A stretch of DNA of 64,000 bases from Diplonema papillatum (taxonomy: Eukaryota; Euglenozoa; Diplonemea; Diplonemida; Diplonemidae): positions 1 to 64,000 of the forward strand of contig JAPJBO010000763.1 of assembly GCA_030068145.1 (NCBI GenBank). Direction: 5' to 3'. The notes under the pieces are model-generated. The model searched no databases. It was given only the letters and a program-made list of their open reading frames with translations, and was not told where the DNA came from. Below, piece by piece: positions 21,333 through 31,500 of this stretch; the stretch's first letter is position 1; every line of letters starts with the position of its first letter. The translations under genes and the position numbers were made by a program.

Positions 21333-21624
21333 TACATAAGCGCGAGCTTGAAAGGAAATCGTTCGACGATGCTGCCCATAAAGAACAGAAGGGATCCAAA
21401 GTGCTGTAACTACCGAACCACGTGTTGAACGGACTTGAGGTCATGCGGGTCTACCCCTACACGACAAATCACACAAACACAACAGGTCAAAAGTCCTGAG
21501 TGAGAAAACAACACACGGTGGTGTAAGCGAAGAACAAATCAGATTGTGTTTGTATTGTATTTGCCCCTTACCTCTATATTTCCCCCCTTCCATTCGGAGT
21601 CGAAGCAGCTACGTCGAGTATTTT
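21333..21624 (+). repeat. Family A, copy 5 (intron 1)
   Basis: It starts 22 bases after the exon 1 donor and is the first of three A copies placed head to tail. Confidence 0.75.
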
Positions 21625-21628
21625 GTTT

Positions 21629-21898
21629 TCCATAAGCGCCAGCTTGGGGAAGGAAAAGCTCGACAATAGCTGCCAGACAAAGAACCGAAGGGATTCCCAA
21701 GTGCAACTACCGAACCACGTGTTGAACGGACGTGAGGTCATGCGGGTCTACCCCTACACGACAAATCACACAAACACAACAGGTCAAAGTCCTGGTGTAA
21801 GCGAAGAACAAATCAGATTGTGTTTGTTTTGTATCTTCCCCTCTACCTCTATATTTCCTCCCTTCCATTCGGAGTCAAAGCAGCTACGTCGAGTTTTC
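21629..21898 (+). repeat. Family A, copy 6 (intron 1)
   Basis: Internally shortened copy. Its left arm reads GGGGAAGGAAAAGCTCGAC, shared only with copy 7, so the two arose by tandem duplication or from the same source. Confidence 0.75.
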
Positions 21899-21900
21899 TT

Positions 21901-22070
21901 ACATAAGCGCCAGCTTGGGGAAGGAAAAGCTCGACAAAGCTGCTGTAACTACCGAATCACGTGTTGACCGTGAGGTCATGCGGGTCTACCCCTACACGAC
22001 AAGACACAACGCAACAGGTCCTGAGTGATGGTGGTGTAAGAGAAGAACAAATCCGATTGTGTTTGTATTC
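21901..22070 (+). repeat. Family A, copy 7, truncated at the pseudo-exon
   Basis: It breaks off after GATTGTGTTTGTATTC, where a copy of WD40 exon 2 sequence starts without a spacer. Confidence 0.75.
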
Positions 22071-22242
22071 TCGGACATGAGCGTCTCGTTCTGGGAGTCG
22101 AACAGCGCGCTCGACGACGCGGCCCTCCACCAGGCCCACCGGAAGCGGCTTGACGAGTCGCAGGTCTGCCTGCGGTGGTCTGACACTTTTTCGCGGCTCC
22201 CTCCAGCATCTGGACCCACACACAGCTGACGAGCCGAGTGTC
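22071..22242 (+). pseudogene. Duplicated fragment of WD40 exon 2 in intron 1
   Basis: Matches 22709-22905 of exon 2 almost perfectly, beginning TCGGACATGAGCGTCTCG and ending GACGAGCCGAGTGTC. It has an internal deletion of about 25 bases after TTTTTCGCGGCTC and a few substitutions. It lacks an acceptor and is fused to repeat A on its left. Because it lies only 400 bases upstream of the true exon, it could disturb splicing or mark a local rearrangement. Confidence 0.9.
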
Positions 22243-22419
22243 TCCCCAATTTGCATCATGCCGAAAATTTGAGCAATTTGGAGCCGATCATGTCCGAAAT
22301 CAGCTGGAAACCATGTCAAAACGTGTTTGTGGCTGTTTTTGGCGGGATCGTCGGGAACGCGAAAGGGGGGGTCATCAACGAACTAATCAACCACCGGGCT
22401 GCGGAAGGCACCCACAGAG

Positions 22420-22500
22420 TGTGAAATGCGGAGTGAACATGCTCGAGGGGTTGCCGTGTGCTTATTTCGACGAAATGCAACTACAAAGCGGGCTTTTTTT
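22420..22500 (-). repeat. Family B fragment (minus), intron 1
   Basis: Reverse of the B right half: ATGCTCGAGGGGTTGCC..GTGTGCTTATTTCGACG..CTACAAAGCGGGC, closest to B copy 1. Confidence 0.65.
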
Positions 22501-22641
22501 TTTTTGTGTTAACAGTGCATTGTCGGTACTAAAATTTAGTAGTTGGCAGCGTACTACAGGAAACTTACCAAAGCAGGTGAGTTCCGCTAGTGCGCACAAA
22601 CAAAAGAAAGCGCCAGCAAACAAGCAAACCCAATTCGACAG

Positions 22642-23185
22642 GCGCGCCGCCGCTGTGTGCGGAGGTGATCCCGGCGGGGTCTGGGCTCGGCAGCCTCGCC
22701 GTCAGCTGCTCGGACATGAGCGTCTCGTTCTGGGAGTCGAACAGCGCGCTCGACGACGCGGCTCTCCACCAGGCCCACCGGAAGCGGCTTGACGAGTCGC
22801 AGGTCTGCCTGCGGTGGTCTGACACTTTTTCGCGGCTCCTCTCCGGCTCGCGCTCGGGCCTCCTCAGCATCTGGGCCCACACAGCCGACGAGCCGAGTGT
22901 CCAAAACTGCGACCGGTTGCACAGCGAGGCGATCATGGACATCGTGCTGACCGAGAACATGGCGCTCACGGCGTCGCTGGACTCGACCGTCAAAGTCATC
23001 GATGTCCACCGCGGGAAGGTCCGGACGGAGTTCAAAGGCCACCAGCAGGGCGTTTACCTCCTGGCGTACTGCGCGGAGCACTCCCTCCTGGCGTCCGCCG
23101 GTTATGAATACGACCCCTACATCTGGATGGTCCACATGGCGGCCAACAAGCCGTGCAAGCTGCAGGACAAGCGGAGACCTCACAG
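22642..23185 (+). CDS. EF-hand/WD40 protein, exon 2
   Basis: Acceptor TTCGACAG|GCGCG, donor CCTCACAG|GTACGC. It joins exon 1 through a split Gly codon and exon 3 through a split Arg codon. It encodes residues 147-328 with WD-repeat blades (LAVSCSDMSVSFWES, LLSGSRSGLLSIWAH, ALTASLDSTVKVIDVHRG, LLASAGYEYDPYIWMV). AGYEYDPYIW-type wording is typical of the WDR49/EFCAB8 family. A (CA)n array of about 300 bases begins seven bases after the donor. Confidence 0.85.
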
Positions 23186-23191
23186 GTACGC

Positions 23192-23497
<306 letters not shown>

Positions 23498-23500
<3 letters not shown>

Positions 23501-23863
23501 TAGCAAGCTTGCTTGAGCGCTGAAGGCGCGTCTAGTGGGATCCACTACGTTCTGTGGATAGGCAATGCATCCCCCACTCGTTACGAGGGTTGGAGGGAGG
23601 ATCACAATCCAACCCACGTCGCAGGCTGGGTGTTGGCCCCCCTTTGGTTGGGTTCCCCTCCCTCTCTCTCTCTTCTTGTGCCATTTTCGGCCCTTTCTAG
23701 CTTGCCTGTTTCCGTTTCCTTTTGTTGCCCTGCATCCCGCAGTTGCTGCGAGGACGTGCACCCGCTGGAGAACGCCAGCGCGAAGCAACCGGCCAGTGTC
23801 GTGGCCAGTGGAGCTGAGACCTCCAGAGACGTCGACAAGTCCATAGAACGGAGTAAGGATCCC
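23498..23863 (+). mobile_element. SINE-like unit T1
   Basis: Starts TACTAGCAAGCTTGCTTGAG and a GCGCT-GAA-GGCGC hairpin, then GTCTAGTGGGATCC. It ends GGATCCCAC running into (CA)n. Units T2 and T3 have the same head and tail. GTGGAATCCC in the head resembles a Pol III B box/T-arm (GGTTCGAATCCC), so a tRNA-derived SINE is suggested but not proved. About 365 bp, no ORF. Confidence 0.5.
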
Positions 23864-23892
23864 ACCACACACACACCACACCACACGACACA

Positions 23893-23949
<57 letters not shown>

Positions 23950-23970
23950 ACACACACACACACACACAAC

Positions 23971-24027
<57 letters not shown>

Positions 24028-24037
24028 CCACACAACA

Positions 24038-24091
<54 letters not shown>

Positions 24092-24102
24092 ACACACACA
24101 CA

Positions 24103-24196
<94 letters not shown>

Positions 24197-24197
24197 C
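23864..24197 (+). repeat. (CA)n array 2, intron 2
   Basis: CA tract with scattered CCA and ACA slips. It is read as the tail of T1 and the target of T2. Confidence 0.95.
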
Positions 24198-24363
24198 TAG
24201 CAAGCTAGCTTGAGCGCCGAAGGCGCGTCAAGTGGAATCCTATCCTGTCCACGAGAAGGGCGATGTATCCTTGTTTTCTCCACTCTTTTACGAGGTTGGA
24301 AAGGCTGGTTGATGCAAACAACGAACAGGCCAAAAAGGAACCGCACTGCCTTACATCTCTTGT

Positions 24364-25100
24364 TTGCACTCCCTCCTTCCCGAAGAATGTCTGCCCCGCC
24401 AAGCTCACAGAGAACGGTACGACTTTTACTTCCCGGCACCCCTCGCTGCTGCTTGGAAGAAAAAGTTCGGTTCAGAGCCGAGACATCGCCGCAACCTTGA
24501 TGTCGGCGACATGCGGGCCGGCTGCGTCCGGGTTATGGGCCAGTGTGACGATGCATCCATCATGCAGTTGCGGGGAGTTTTGGCCGATGCGCTGGCGGTC
24601 CCGATGGCCGAGATCGGTAGTGTCAGCGCCCCCTCGTTGGTTGGCGTCGCCTTGGAGCTGGAGCAGGCCGATGTGGAAGGTTTGCGCCGCTGCGTTGCCC
24701 GGAATCATCCCTCAGGTGTTCCGGTTCCGGTCGCACCCCCGGCCATTGGTTCGGCTTTGGAGGCGCGCTTGGATCGGATGATGGCGCTGCTGGGTGACGT
24801 CGCCAGCCGCGTAGGCCGCCTCGAGTCCACACCCCAGAACGGCTCGCAGGAGAGCCCTGCCGGGACCTCGCTTCCGGCTCCGCAGCGTCTTGAGGGTTTA
24901 TACCTCGGGGTCAAGCTCACCGACGGAACCGCCACGGCCGTGGTTACGAACATGGGGCCGGACGGGGCGACCCTCGTCGTTTTGGGGAGAGACGCTTTCC
25001 AGTTCGTGACACACGCGGATCTGGCGCAGTTTTGGACGCTCGCGGTCAGCGACGAGAGAGGGAGAGCCGATGTCCGGCCTAGCGTGCTCGCCCACGCACA
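24364..25100 (+). pseudogene. ORF block in T2, part 1 (unknown protein)
   Basis: Open in frame from 24364 through about 25100, then coding sense appears to shift to the frame of 25070-25612. The peptide has MRAGCVRVMGQCDDASIMQL and LYLGVKLTDGTATAVVTNMG. No domain was recognised. A gag-like protein is possible from its place before the recombinase-like part. Confidence 0.35.
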
Positions 25101-25612
25101 GGGGAAGCCGACCCCGCGTCGACGCCGGCTCTGTGAGAGCCATCGTGCACGACGGGGCCGCATGGCCTTCGTACGCAGACGAGCAGCCGGATTTTCGTCC
25201 GCTCCTCGTCACCGAGCTGGAGCGAAGGTCTCCGGAGCAGGTGCCAGCTGCCACCGCCTACAGGCAGCTGCTGTCTCTGACCACGATGGTCTTGGGCAAC
25301 GAAGACGACACCGCGGTCCTCGCCCGAGTCAGCGAGTTTATGGAGTACTGGCGGGTGAGGGAAAAGTTGGGGTACCAGGCGGCGGATGCCTACGCAGACG
25401 CCCTCGAGGACCCCGCCCTGTTGCCCCAACGCATGAAGCGAGCGAAACAGGCGGCAGAGGCCGCGGCAGCTCCTCCGTCTCCTTCTGCACACCCCCGCAG
25501 ACGCTCTCGAGGCGGAGACCGCGGGCCCCATGCTCGCCATGGTTTTCGCCGGAAGGCGCAGAGCAGGGCAGGGAGCGCGGGCAGCACGAAACAGCAGGGT
25601 GGTCGAAAGTAA
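25070..25612 (+). pseudogene. ORF block in T2, part 2 (unknown, Arg/Ala-rich C terminus)
   Basis: The peptide includes VTELERRSPEQVPAATAYRQ and VSEFMEYWRVREKLGYQAAD, then a basic tail ending GSTKQQGGRK. The helical part with a basic tail resembles nucleic-acid-binding structural proteins of retroelements only in a general way. Continuity with part 1 requires a frameshift near 25100. Confidence 0.35.
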
Positions 25613-25619
25613 ACGACCT

Positions 25620-26098
25620 CCGCCTCTGTCCACCTCTCAGCACGGTTTCTGCGAACGCCCGCCTCGAACATTCTCTCTTCCTGATTCGCGACGGACATCA
25701 GCTGGCGCGCGCCATTGCGCAGAATATTCCCCCGGAGAGGGCACACCTTTTTGCCACGGGTCCGAGGAAGGTGGGCGAGGCCGACAGGCTTCTCGCGCAG
25801 TTTGCCGATTTCGTGCGAACCGAGTCCCCGCAGACGCCCGTCGACCTGGCTCTCATCCGTTTTGCGTGGAGCCGTCTCGGCAGTGCTCAGCCGCTGACAG
25901 TCAGGAACTACCTGGCGCGGCTCATGAAATCTTTGGCCGACCGAGGGGTTCGCGGAGTGCGGACCCGCCGCGTGCAACAAGCGTCGCAGGCGTTGCGGCG
26001 GCTCTCGGTCATGATCCGACCGAGTCAGGCGATGCCGCTGACCACGGAACAGTCAAAGGCAGTTGTGGACCATCTCTTGTTTGCACTCCCTCCTTCCC
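25620..26098 (+). pseudogene. ORF block in T2, part 3: tyrosine-recombinase-like N-terminal region
   Basis: In the frame of part 1 the peptide runs LIRDGHQLARAIAQNIPPER, LLAQFADFVRTESPQTPVDL, LTVRNYLARLMKSLADRGVR and then MPLTTEQSKAVVDHL. The pattern of a helical core-binding domain followed by an LT-x-EQ start of the catalytic domain is typical of phage-integrase-type tyrosine recombinases (as in Crypton, DIRS and Ngaro elements). The catalytic R-H-R-Y part is missing because the block stops at the 28-base repeat. Confidence 0.4.
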
Positions 26099-26274
26099 AG
26101 TTATTCGTGCCGTCTCTCGGCCCTTTCTTTCCTTTCTTCTTGGTTCATGTTCTGTGCCTGACGGATACGATATGATGTTTTCTTGTTTCACCGTTTTGCT
26201 GCCATTTGGGAAATCCACAGCACAGCATGGGTTGCATGTGATTGAGCAATAAACTCGGGACAGGATAAAGGATT

Positions 26275-26596
<322 letters not shown>

Positions 26597-26636
26597 GGCT
26601 GGAAGAAGATCAAATTATTAAAATATACAAAACATC

Positions 26637-28448
26637 ATGCCTGCACCTCCACGTGGTGGCCCCGGGCAACGCGGCGACTCTGCTGGGCCGCCGCGGCCGA
26701 CGCAGGCCAACGACGCGAAAGCACCTGGCACTGGCTGGGTGCTGGCGGGAAAACGGCGAGGCCAGCTGGCACAGCTCAGGCCAGAGGACTGGCCCGTAGC
26801 GGTCGTAACGGCCAACGACATCAGGAAGCCGGAGACGACACAGGGCGTAGCCCTGGTCACATGGGCGGACGCCACTGAGTTGGCGAAGAAGAGCCGGAAG
26901 GGACGACTGGCCGTGGTCGTCCTCGGGGCCAAAAGGCGGGAAGGCGAGGGGGTGGAGACGACGGTGGTGACGCGCAGAGGTCCGCGAACTGAAGTCCGCC
27001 CGGCCGTCCTGCTGCAGCTTGGCGACGAGCTGGTTGGGACGCTGCTCCGAAGGACAAGCGCACCCCTGCCGCCCGCGGACGAACACAGGGTGTCCGTGGT
27101 AGTCGCGCGCCGGTACGCGACGGTGGAAGGGTGGACGGGCTGTGGGGCGGACGCCAGGGCCTGGCTTACGGGCCATTTCGTGGGAGAGGGCGTACCCCGG
27201 GAGGACATCAAGTCGCTTACGGGGATCGAGACGCGCGGCACCCCCGGCCCCACGGCCCAGATCCGCGCACTACTGCGAGTCGCTGGACGCAGCAAGGAGG
27301 GCGCCTTGGCGGCTTCGGGGAAAGGGGGCGTCTTCACAACGCTGAAAGGGGACGGAAGAGGCGCGCTATGGCTGAGGGACGACCTTACCCTGGACGAAGC
27401 GAGGAAAGCCGCTGCGCGCGCGAAGACGAGCCTCATCGTCAGTGTGCGCGGCATGGGCGTACTAAAAGGGGAGGGGGAACAGGCCGAGGCGGCTATGAGA
27501 GCGTTGCTGGGGACGGCGGCTGCGCAGGAGGAGGAGCAGCCGGGACAGCCGGGCCAGATCTGGGACGTAGCCGGGTTTCCGCGGACGATCTCGCCGGTGC
27601 AGGTGGCAGCGTTTCTCCACGCGGCCGGATGGACGGGCGTCGAGGTGATCCGCGTGATCCCGAAGCGCAGCAAGCGCCTCGCCGTCGTCCGCGGCCCGGA
27701 GCCACCGGCCTGGATTTTCCAGGTCGAGACGACTGGGGAACTGGTCACCGTGTCGACGGTCAGGGAGAAGGACGAGGCGCAACCGAGATGGGTGCAGACA
27801 AAGGGGACGGAAGAGACCCGGACAGACCCGGCCGAAGACGGAACAGAGCGTCAGGGAATGACCTACGCCAAGGCCGCTTTCATCGGCCTGTACGGAAGGA
27901 AGCAGGGCTTGAAGGCCTGGAGTGACGGCAGACCGCAGACGACCCAAGCGGCGCCAGCAGAAACAGGACAGCAGAGCGGGCCCCCGGGGAACCCCGGCGC
28001 CGACATCCCGCAAACCTCGGACGCACCACCGCCGAACGCCGGAAAGGGGGGCAAGAAAGGAAAGAAAGGGGGGAAAGCAGGAAAGCACCAGCCGCAGCCA
28101 GCCGAACAGGACGCGCAGCGACCCGACGAGGTGAGGGCAAAGCTCGAGAGGGAGGTGTCCGAGCTGCGCGCCCAGAACGCTGACATGTGTCGGAAGATGG
28201 AGGAGCTGGGGACGCTGGTGCAGGCCTTGCGTGCGCAGCTCCAGGCACGGACAGGCGACCCCCAGAAGACGACGTCACCCTCGCCGAAGCGGCAGTCGCT
28301 GGCGGAGCCGGACAAGGTCAAGAAGCGGCCGAGGTCGCTGACCAAGTCCAAGTCGCGGTCACCGGAGCCCCCGAAGCAGCCACCGTCAAAGGCGACGAGG
28401 ACCCTGAAGCAGATGGGCTTCGGGAGCACGGCGCCGGCCCGTAAATGA
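26637..28448 (+). CDS. LINE ORF1 protein (gag-like)
   Basis: 603 codons, starting ATG 42 bases from the LINE 5' end. The N-terminal 40 residues are Pro/Gly-rich. The middle (residues about 50-440) is a compact-looking region without a recognised domain or CCHC knuckle. Residues about 465-485 are Lys/Gly-rich (GKGGKKGKKGGKAGKH). Residues about 497-540 form a probable coiled coil (LEREVSELRAQNADMCRKME), and the tail is basic with Ser-Pro/Arg-Ser pairs (KSKSRSPEPP). Coiled coil plus basic tail fits an RNA-binding particle protein, as ORF1 proteins of other LINEs are. The role is inferred from position. Confidence 0.75.
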   Translation: MPAPPRGGPGQRGDSAGPPRPTQANDAKAPGTGWVLAGKRRGQLAQLRPEDWPVAVVTANDIRKPETTQGVALVTWADATELAKKSRKGRLAVVVLGAKRREGEGVETTVVTRRGPRTEVRPAVLLQLGDELVGTLLRRTSAPLPPADEHRVSVVVARRYATVEGWTGCGADARAWLTGHFVGEGVPREDIKSLTGIETRGTPGPTAQIRALLRVAGRSKEGALAASGKGGVFTTLKGDGRGALWLRDDLTLDEARKAAARAKTSLIVSVRGMGVLKGEGEQAEAAMRALLGTAAAQEEEQPGQPGQIWDVAGFPRTISPVQVAAFLHAAGWTGVEVIRVIPKRSKRLAVVRGPEPPAWIFQVETTGELVTVSTVREKDEAQPRWVQTKGTEETRTDPAEDGTERQGMTYAKAAFIGLYGRKQGLKAWSDGRPQTTQAAPAETGQQSGPPGNPGADIPQTSDAPPPNAGKGGKKGKKGGKAGKHQPQPAEQDAQRPDEVRAKLEREVSELRAQNADMCRKMEELGTLVQALRAQLQARTGDPQKTTSPSPKRQSLAEPDKVKKRPRSLTKSKSRSPEPPKQPPSKATRTLKQMGFGSTAPARK

Positions 28449-28583
28449 AGGCAGAGCCCCCTTGGCGGGGCGGGGGAGGAACACGGACATGCCGGCTACG
28501 ACACGACGGGAAGGAAGCTCGTTGGGGGGGGACCTGTAACTATCCTCGCCGACGAGCGGTGGGTACGAGCTGCGACCCGCGAG

Positions 28584-31500
28584 ATGCTTGGCCGCGCATG
28601 CCCGGTGCCGGGAGACGGGAACTGCCAGTTCTCAGCCATCGCACAACGGCACGGGACAGTGGATGCAGAGCGACTGCGACAAATGGTAGTTGATGAGATG
28701 GAGGCGCGCCCGGCTGACTACCGTCCGTACATGGTGATGGAACCGGGGCCGGACAGTCGAGGGCTCACGGTGGCGGAAGAGTTGGCCAAGTGGCAGGCTT
28801 ACCTGGCGGCCATGCGGAGGAACGCCACGTACGGCGATGAGCTGACACTACGGGCAGCGTCGCGAGTGCTGCGCTGCGACATCTGGGTGCTGAACGCGAC
28901 GAGCCGGGAGGCCCTACGTGGATGCAGACAACCGTCGCCGACCGCGACCATTGTTCTTACGTACCGGCCGGAGCACTACGACACCGTGATTCTACCGCTG
29001 CCGAGCCAGCGCCTGCTGGAGGCGACGACAGGCGACACGGTACCCTTGGCGCGGCTCGCTCTGATTAATGCTGGCCCGGTTGCTGGCACAGACGCACCGA
29101 CCCACCACCTACCAACCGGCGTGCCCGCCGCTGCGCGGACCCGGCAACGGAACACGCGCCCCCGCGCGCCCGAACCAAGGTTACCCAGCATCGCCGAGGC
29201 GAAGCAGGATCGATCATGGAGCCCGCACGACGACGATATAGTGATCGTCACCATAAACGTGACATCCTTGGACACGGAGAAGCTGTTGGTGGTGGCCCTG
29301 CTCAAAGCAGATATAGTCGTACTGCAAGAGACCCGGGTAACCAAGGCAGAAAAGGCGTACATGGGTTCATTTCTCGCGGCGTACGGATGGAACGTGCACT
29401 GGGGCGACGACGTAACGATGGTGGAAGGTGGAGACGGGAGAAGCCAAAGAAGACCTGGTGGAGTGGCAGTGCTAACCCGTCAGCACCTCACAGCGCAACT
29501 AGTGGCAGCGGTTGAAGACTCAGAGAAGAGAGTGGTGGCATCGACGCGCGTTGTGCATGTTGTCGTAGCCCTGGGGGACGGCAGAACAGCATTACACATA
29601 TTCTCGTTGTACGGGCAGAGCGGGAACAGCGTGCAGGTGCAGGGGGAAAGGGAGCAGTTGATAACAGAGGTGTTGGGTATAGCGGCAGGCCTGGGGCAAG
29701 TGCCGACCCTTGTAGTGGGTGACTTCAATTGTTCGACAGAGACCAGTTCAGTACTAGCCGCAGCATGCCGGTCGGGAAGATGGGCAGATGCGGCAGCCGC
29801 TTACGCGGTAGGCCAAGGCGAAGAACCACCGTGCACGTGCTGGGCGCCGAATGCGACAGGAGGGAGCAGGATAGACTTGTGCCTCGCCAATGCCTGTGCG
29901 GCACCAGCCATCAGCAAGGTCTGCACAGTGGAAAGGAAAAACAGCGAGTTCCACACGCATGCACCAATGTACGTGACGATGCGCCAGCAAGTGTTCCGAG
30001 AGCGCCACAGGCGCGCAATACTCCCGACAGCATTTCCTCGGGCATATCCGTTGCTCAACCTGAGTGAGAAGAGTCTTTTAGAAGTGTTCGCCAACGAGGC
30101 AAAAGAGGCCATGACGGGAGCTATGAGTCTGAAACAGCTATCGCAACACGCAGAAAGCTATCTGCTCATGTTGCACAGGCGCGAGCTCGCATTGCCGTCC
30201 AGGGCGTACAAGGGACGCGGGAACCAAGTGGTCAGCGACTCGCGACTAGCCACCAAATTCCAGCACTCGTCAACAAGGGGTGCCTCCACGAAGCAAACTC
30301 GAGCACGAGACGAGCTGTTGGGGCACCTGCGGACATTGGTACAAGCAGCCCGGGAGCGACTGAGATCTGACATACCGTATCCGCTTACAAGACGAGAGGA
30401 AAAAGCGAGAGAAGCCGCACGGAAGAGGGTAGGAAGAGGCCACATCCCGGAGGCAGTCGCCAACATCGTGATGTCAGGCGATCTCTCCGAGTTACAAGCG
30501 CTTCAAAGCGCCTTGACGAGCCTGGAGGGATCCCAGAGGGCAGCATTCTCCGCGCTCAGACGGCACAGAAAGGCGCAGTGGACGCATAAGATGCAGGAAG
30601 CATGGGCGCATGGAAGGGGCTTAGTGTTCAATTTCATCGCCGATAAATATGCCTCGCCGTTGACGTTCCTGCGACGGGACGACGGAACCCTGACGGCGAA
30701 CGCGGCGGAAATTGACGAGATCTTGAGGGGCGAGAAGGCGTGGGGTGGAATCTTTCAGCGATACACGACGCGGGAGGAACCGTGCTGGGGGCGGTTTCTG
30801 CGGATGTACAGCCCCGTCCTGCCAGACAGGGCCGAAATGGAGTGCGAGGCGATAACGGTGGGTGACGTGAAAGCAGCGCTTGCGAAGATGAAGAAGTCAG
30901 CCTCAGCTGGGATGCACGGGTGGAGGATCCACGAGCTGCAACAGCTGCCGAACTCGCTTCTGGAAGGGTTCGCACGAGTACTAAATGAGGTGGAGGAAAG
31001 CGGAGAATGGCCGGAAGAACTGATGCACGCTCTCGTCTCGCTGATACCGAAACCGAAGAGCACAGGAGATCCCTTGTCCCAACGACCGATCTCAGTGGCA
31101 CCGGTGCTGTACAGGATATGGGCTGCTGTCAGGGCTAAAGACGCGCAACGCTGGATGGACGAACTGGCTCCAGAGGGGCTCCACGGCTGCCGGCCTAAGC
31201 ACAGCACGGAAGACCTTTTCTGGCATCTGGCAGCCGAGATCGAAGAGGCGCACCTCATGGGGCGCCCGCTGTATGGCATCGCGTTCGACTTTAAAAAGTG
31301 CTTCGATTCGGTGCCCATCAACGTCACCCTGCAACTCGCAAAGAAGCTGGGATTCAACCGAAAGGTACTTCGGGCATTAGAAGCCGCATACCGACAAATG
31401 CAACGGCATTTCAAGGTAAACGGGACGGTCGGAGGTGGGTTTATCCCAACAAACGGGATCATGCAGGGCTGCGCAATCAGTGTGATACTGATTGGGCTGT

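Noticed and set aside
23520..23540. Helitron 3' terminus (GC hairpin followed by CTAG then T)
   Set aside because: The signature is present in two of three T units but reads CAAG in T2, and no TC start or Rep/helicase sequence was found. Kept only as an alternative in the T-unit finding.
27131..27925. 264-codon + ORF and large minus ORFs overlapping LINE ORF1
   Set aside because: They are frame shadows of the GC-rich ORF1. The ORF1 frame has a start near the LINE 5' end, coiled-coil and basic tail.
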